From Chloroflexota bacterium (GTDB taxonomy: Bacteria > Chloroflexota > Dehalococcoidia > DSTF01 > JACRBR01), in NCBI GenBank assembly GCA_021813085.1, contig JAKAMA010000109.1, positions 1 through 7,527 of the forward strand: DNA of 7,527 nt. The letters run 5' to 3'. This document shows, one piece after another, positions 5,684 through 7,527 of the stretch (position 1 is its first letter; each line of letters opens with the position of its first letter). The notes below the pieces were generated by a model. It was given only the letters and a program-made list of their open reading frames with translations, searched no databases and had not been told where the DNA came from. The position numbers and the translations under genes are program-made.

Positions 5684-6394
5684 ATGGCGCACACATCCGC
5701 GCAGTCTTCCGGCGACCGCGAGCCCGTGGCCGAGCCCGCCGCGGCATCCGCCGGGCGAGACCACTCGGCGCTGGACCGCGCGCTCCTGGCCGCCGGCAAG
5801 TGGCTGGCGCTGCACCCACGGCTGCGCGCGCTGCTGGTCGCGGGCGTCGTCGGTGGTGCGCTGGCCTTCGGGATCGTCATGCTGATCTTCCCGGGCCTCG
5901 CGGACGGGCTGCAAGGCTTCGGCTACGCCGGCATCTTCGCGATCAACCTGGTCAGCACCGTGACCGTCGCCATCCCGGTCCCCGGCCTGACAGCGACGGC
6001 GCAGGCGCTGATCGTCCGCGAGGGGAAGCACTCGGCCTTCCCGTGGCTCGTAGGGTTGATGGGCGGGCTGGGGATGGGACTCGGTGAGATCACCGCGTAC
6101 TACGCCGGATACCTGGGCGCGGAGCTGGCGAAAGGACACGAACTCCGCGGGCCGGCATGGTTCCGGAGCGCGGTGCAATGGTCCATGGACGCGGTCGTCC
6201 GGCTCATGCGGCGCTGGGGCATGGTGACGCTCTTCGTCCTCTCGGCCGTGCCCAACCCCCTGTTCGAGGTCGCGGGGCTGACGGCCGGTTCGGTGCGGCT
6301 CTCGTTCCGCCGGTTCCTCATCGCGACCGTCGCCGGCAAGATCCTGCGCGGGCTGCTGCTGGCGTACATCGGCATGCAGCTTCGCTTCGTGTAG
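5684..6394 (+). CDS. VTT-domain (DedA/SNARE-associated-like) membrane protein
   Basis: Integral membrane protein of 236 residues with a VTT-type core; proteins of this superfamily move lipids or support membrane homeostasis, but the substrate here is unknown. Residues 1-48 are a polar cytoplasmic tail. Likely membrane segments are about 49-70, 80-98, 118-138, 180-200 and 210-232. The family-like features are [14 protein letters not shown] (132-145), with its conserved acidic residue before a Tyr/Gly stretch, and [20 protein letters not shown] (191-210), corresponding to the second re-entrant element. The DedA motif FxRFxPxxR is not seen, so it is closer to general VTT proteins than to classic DedA. 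Start 5684 is chosen over the Met at 5564 because upstream sequence is Arg/Pro-rich and a TAnnnT box lies just before it. It is transcribed divergently from the mutase gene. Confidence 0.82.
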   Translation: MAHTSAQSSGDREPVAEPAAASAGRDHSALDRALLAAGKWLALHPRLRALLVAGVVGGALAFGIVMLIFPGLADGLQGFGYAGIFAINLVSTVTVAIPVPGLTATAQALIVREGKHSAFPWLVGLMGGLGMGLGEITAYYAGYLGAELAKGHELRGPAWFRSAVQWSMDAVVRLMRRWGMVTLFVLSAVPNPLFEVAGLTAGSVRLSFRRFLIATVAGKILRGLLLAYIGMQLRFV

Positions 6395-6465
6395 CGCCAC
6401 CGCCCCGGACGGCCCTCGTGCTGGTGCAACTCGATGCCACAGCGGACCATGCGCAGCATCGGTAG

Positions 6466-6487
6466 GGGCGGCCCCACGTGGCCGCCC
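6466..6487. terminator. Strong GC hairpin between convergent genes
   Basis: GGGCGGCC (6466-6473) and GGCCGCCC (6480-6487) form a perfect 8-bp stem with a six-base loop, preceded by GGTAG. It lies between the stop of the VTT gene (6394) and the stop of the minus-strand gene (6497), the expected place for a bidirectional terminator, though it lacks a T run. The layout also resembles short dispersed palindromes (GTAGGGGCG...) that I recall from several bacterial genomes. Confidence 0.5.
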
Positions 6488-6492
6488 GGACC

Positions 6493-6508
6493 GGCACTAC
6501 GCGGTGCC
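6493..6508 (-). repeat. Hairpin with stop codon in its loop, second copy
   Basis: GGCAC (6493-6497) and GTGCC (6504-6508) pair around TACGCG, and the TAG of the minus-strand gene (6499-6497) lies in the loop. The sequence is nearly the same as the element at the mutase stop (5105-5121). Confidence 0.45.
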
Positions 6509-6754
6509 TTCGATCGCCGCCTCGTCGACCCAGCAGACGCACTCGCAGTCGTCATGCAGGAAGCGCAGCAGGTACGCCGGCGTGCCGGCGCTCCGGCGGG
6601 CGCCGATGATGGTGCCGATCATCCACGACGGCACGCAGGCCGGGGCGAGGCGGCCGGCGCCCCGCAGGTGGTGCACGTCGGCGCCGGAGAGGTGCGCCAG
6701 CACCTCCTCGCCGCGGGCATAGGCGAACGGCACGGGCTCCACGGTCTGATACAT
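6497..6754 (-). CDS. Small conserved-looking protein with Cys cluster, function unknown
   Basis: Predicted 85-residue soluble protein. The C-terminal part, TPAYLLRFLHDDCECVCWVDEAAIEG (split here as residues 58-75 and 76-83), has the look of a small beta-barrel (SH3/KOW-like) in which a strand of the type YLLRF precedes a CxCxC run (Cys70, Cys72, Cys74). Cys40 and His28-His29 could add to a metal site. The N-terminal half has FAYARGEEVLAHLSGADVHH (10-29). The ATG at 6754 is preferred to the in-frame GTG at 6766 because GGAGG lies five bases before the ATG and itself overlaps the GTG. It converges on the VTT gene and is divergent from the WYL regulator. I do not recognise a named family; the clear ribosome binding site and coding-like composition support a real gene. 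Confidence 0.7.
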   Translation of the reverse strand: MYQTVEPVPFAYARGEEVLAHLSGADVHHLRGAGRLAPACVPSWMIGTIIGARRSAGTPAYLLRFLHDDCECVCWVDEAAIEGTA

Positions 6755-6759
6755 GGGCG

Positions 6760-6764
6760 CCTCC
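6760..6764 (-). promoter_or_regulatory. Ribosome binding site deciding the start at 6754
   Basis: GGAGG on the minus strand lies five bases before ATG 6754 and excludes the upstream GTG at 6766, which it overlaps. Confidence 0.6.
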
Positions 6765-6767
6765 ACC

Positions 6768-6817
6768 CCGTGATGGGACGACGATGCCTGGCGTCGGGCG
6801 GGGCGACAGGATCACGG
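6768..6817. repeat. 7-bp inverted repeat in divergent intergenic region
   Basis: CCGTGAT (6768-6774) and ATCACGG (6811-6817) are perfect complements 36 bases apart, close upstream of the small minus-strand gene. They could be two halves of a looped operator, or chance. Confidence 0.3.
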
Positions 6818-6829
6818 TACGCGGGAGAG

Positions 6830-6846
6830 GCGACAACCGCTGTCGC
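6830..6846. promoter_or_regulatory. Candidate operator upstream of the WYL regulator
   Basis: GCGACA (6830-6835) and TGTCGC (6841-6846) form a dyad with a five-base centre, about 60 bases before the WYL start. Its place between divergent genes fits an autoregulatory site; this is inference only. Confidence 0.35.
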
Positions 6847-6893
6847 GCCGGGGAGGGGACTGGCGCTTCGTTTCGTCAAGATCGGCGTTGGCA

Positions 6894-6899
6894 TAGGAT
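6894..6899 (+). promoter_or_regulatory. -10 box of the WYL regulator gene
   Basis: TAGGAT ends seven bases before ATG 6907, in line with the leaderless geometry of cofD and the VTT gene. The -35 region is poor. Confidence 0.45.
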
Positions 6900-6906
6900 G
6901 GACGGC

Positions 6907-7527
6907 ATGACGACGCCGCAGCGCCGCTCGGTCCGCCTGATGCGCCTCCAGGAGCTGTTCCGCTCGCGACGCGCTGGCTACACCACGCACGAGCTGGCGC
7001 GCCTGAGCGGCGTCAGCGTGCGGACGATCGAGCGCGACCTGCTGGTGCTGCAGAGCGAGAGCGGCGTGCCGCTGGGAGAGGAACGCGGGCGCTACTTCCT
7101 CGCCGTCGAAGAGCGGCTGTCGCCGATGAAGCTGACGCTGCAGGAGGCGCGGGCCCTGCTCCTGGCGACGCGCCTCTTCCTGCGCTACAGCGACGAGGGC
7201 GACCCGTACGCGGCGAGCGCGCTGCGCCAGCTCGCGGAGGTGATGCCCGAGGCGGTACGCGACCAGGTGCGCATGGCCGCCGCGGCGCTCGCGGCGCGGC
7301 CGCTCGACCCGGAGTTCTCACGCCACCTGGGCATCGTCACCGAGGCCTGGGCGAAGCGGCGCTCGCTCCGCCTCAGCTATCGCTCGGCGGGGCGCCAGCG
7401 CTCGCGGGAGGTGGTCGTCGACCCGTACTTCCTGGAGCCGAGCGCCGCGGGGTTCGCGACGTACCTCATCGCCCATTCGCACACCCACGGCGGCATGCGC
7501 ACGTTCAAGGTGGAGCGCATCGTCGCC
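6907..7527 (+). CDS. HTH/WYL-domain transcriptional regulator, 3'-truncated by the window edge
   Basis: DNA-binding regulator of the DeoR-HTH plus WYL architecture; 207 codons are present with no stop before the window ends. Residues 10-50 form an HTH_11-like winged helix: VRLMRLQELFRSRRAGYTT, then ELARLSGVSVRTIERDLLVL as recognition region. A linker with KLTLQEARALLLATRLFL (about 74-91) follows. The WYL domain begins near 145: RLSYRSAGRQRSREVVVDPY, then LEPSAAGFATYLIAHSHTHG. The motif here is T-Y-L where most members have W-Y-L. FKVERI (200-205) is the usual downstream strand. WYL domains sense nucleic acids or nucleotides and often regulate DNA-damage response, CRISPR-Cas or other defence genes. 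What this one controls lies beyond the edge. The start is the first Met after a TAnnnT box. Confidence 0.88.
   Translation, partial: MTTPQRRSVRLMRLQELFRSRRAGYTTHELARLSGVSVRTIERDLLVLQSESGVPLGEERGRYFLAVEERLSPMKLTLQEARALLLATRLFLRYSDEGDPYAASALRQLAEVMPEAVRDQVRMAAAALAARPLDPEFSRHLGIVTEAWAKRRSLRLSYRSAGRQRSREVVVDPYFLEPSAAGFATYLIAHSHTHGGMRTFKVERIVA

Noticed and set aside
5086..6087. 333-codon plus-strand frame across the mutase and VTT genes
   Set aside because: It runs antisense to the B12-binding subunit and out of frame with the VTT gene; its composition is Arg/Gly/Ala-rich with no recognisable domain.
5543..6400. 285-codon minus-strand frame opposite the VTT gene
   Set aside because: It is Arg/His/Gln-rich antisense of a clear membrane protein.

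Overview
The window is GC-rich bacterial chromosome, with third codon positions almost all G or C in the main genes. It is packed with short operons on both strands. A coenzyme F420 gene trio, a split methylmalonyl-CoA mutase with its MeaB chaperone, and TAnnnT boxes placed 6-9 bases before start codons together suggest a Chloroflexota-like organism (Thermomicrobia or Dehalococcoidia type). An actinobacterial relative is possible. This placement is inference, because no rRNA or marker gene is present.

Layout. Positions 2-829 (+) hold the 3' part of an aldo/keto reductase. Positions 830-1143 are non-coding, with several hairpins and a fragment resembling an integron attC end. Positions 1144-3357 (+) hold cofD, cofC and an FbiB-C-terminal-like nitroreductase, spaced as one operon. 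Positions 3358-3455 hold nothing I can recognise. Positions 3456-3716 (-) and 3715-4011 (+) are two small unrecognised genes, head to head, whose start codons overlap in a CCATGG palindrome; their third-position GC is clearly lower than that of their neighbours. Positions 5532-4015 (-) hold the B12-binding mutase subunit followed by meaB. Positions 5684-6394 (+) encode a VTT/DedA-like membrane protein. Positions 6754-6497 (-) encode a small Cys-containing protein. From 6907 (+) a WYL-domain transcription regulator runs off the end.

How the genes work together. CofC activates a three-carbon phospho-acid with GTP, CofD transfers it to Fo, and the nitroreductase would saturate the dehydro intermediate, giving F420-0. 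Fo synthase and the glutamate ligase CofE are not in the window. The B12-binding subunit and MeaB belong to propionate/methylmalonyl-CoA metabolism; the catalytic mutase subunit must lie elsewhere.

The most interesting signals are: the repeated leaderless-type promoter geometry; a nearly identical 17-base element containing the stop codon at the 3' ends of two unrelated minus-strand genes; the head-to-head small gene pair; and the structured intergenic region before cofD. I found no CRISPR array, tRNA, rRNA, insertion sequence or complete mobile element.
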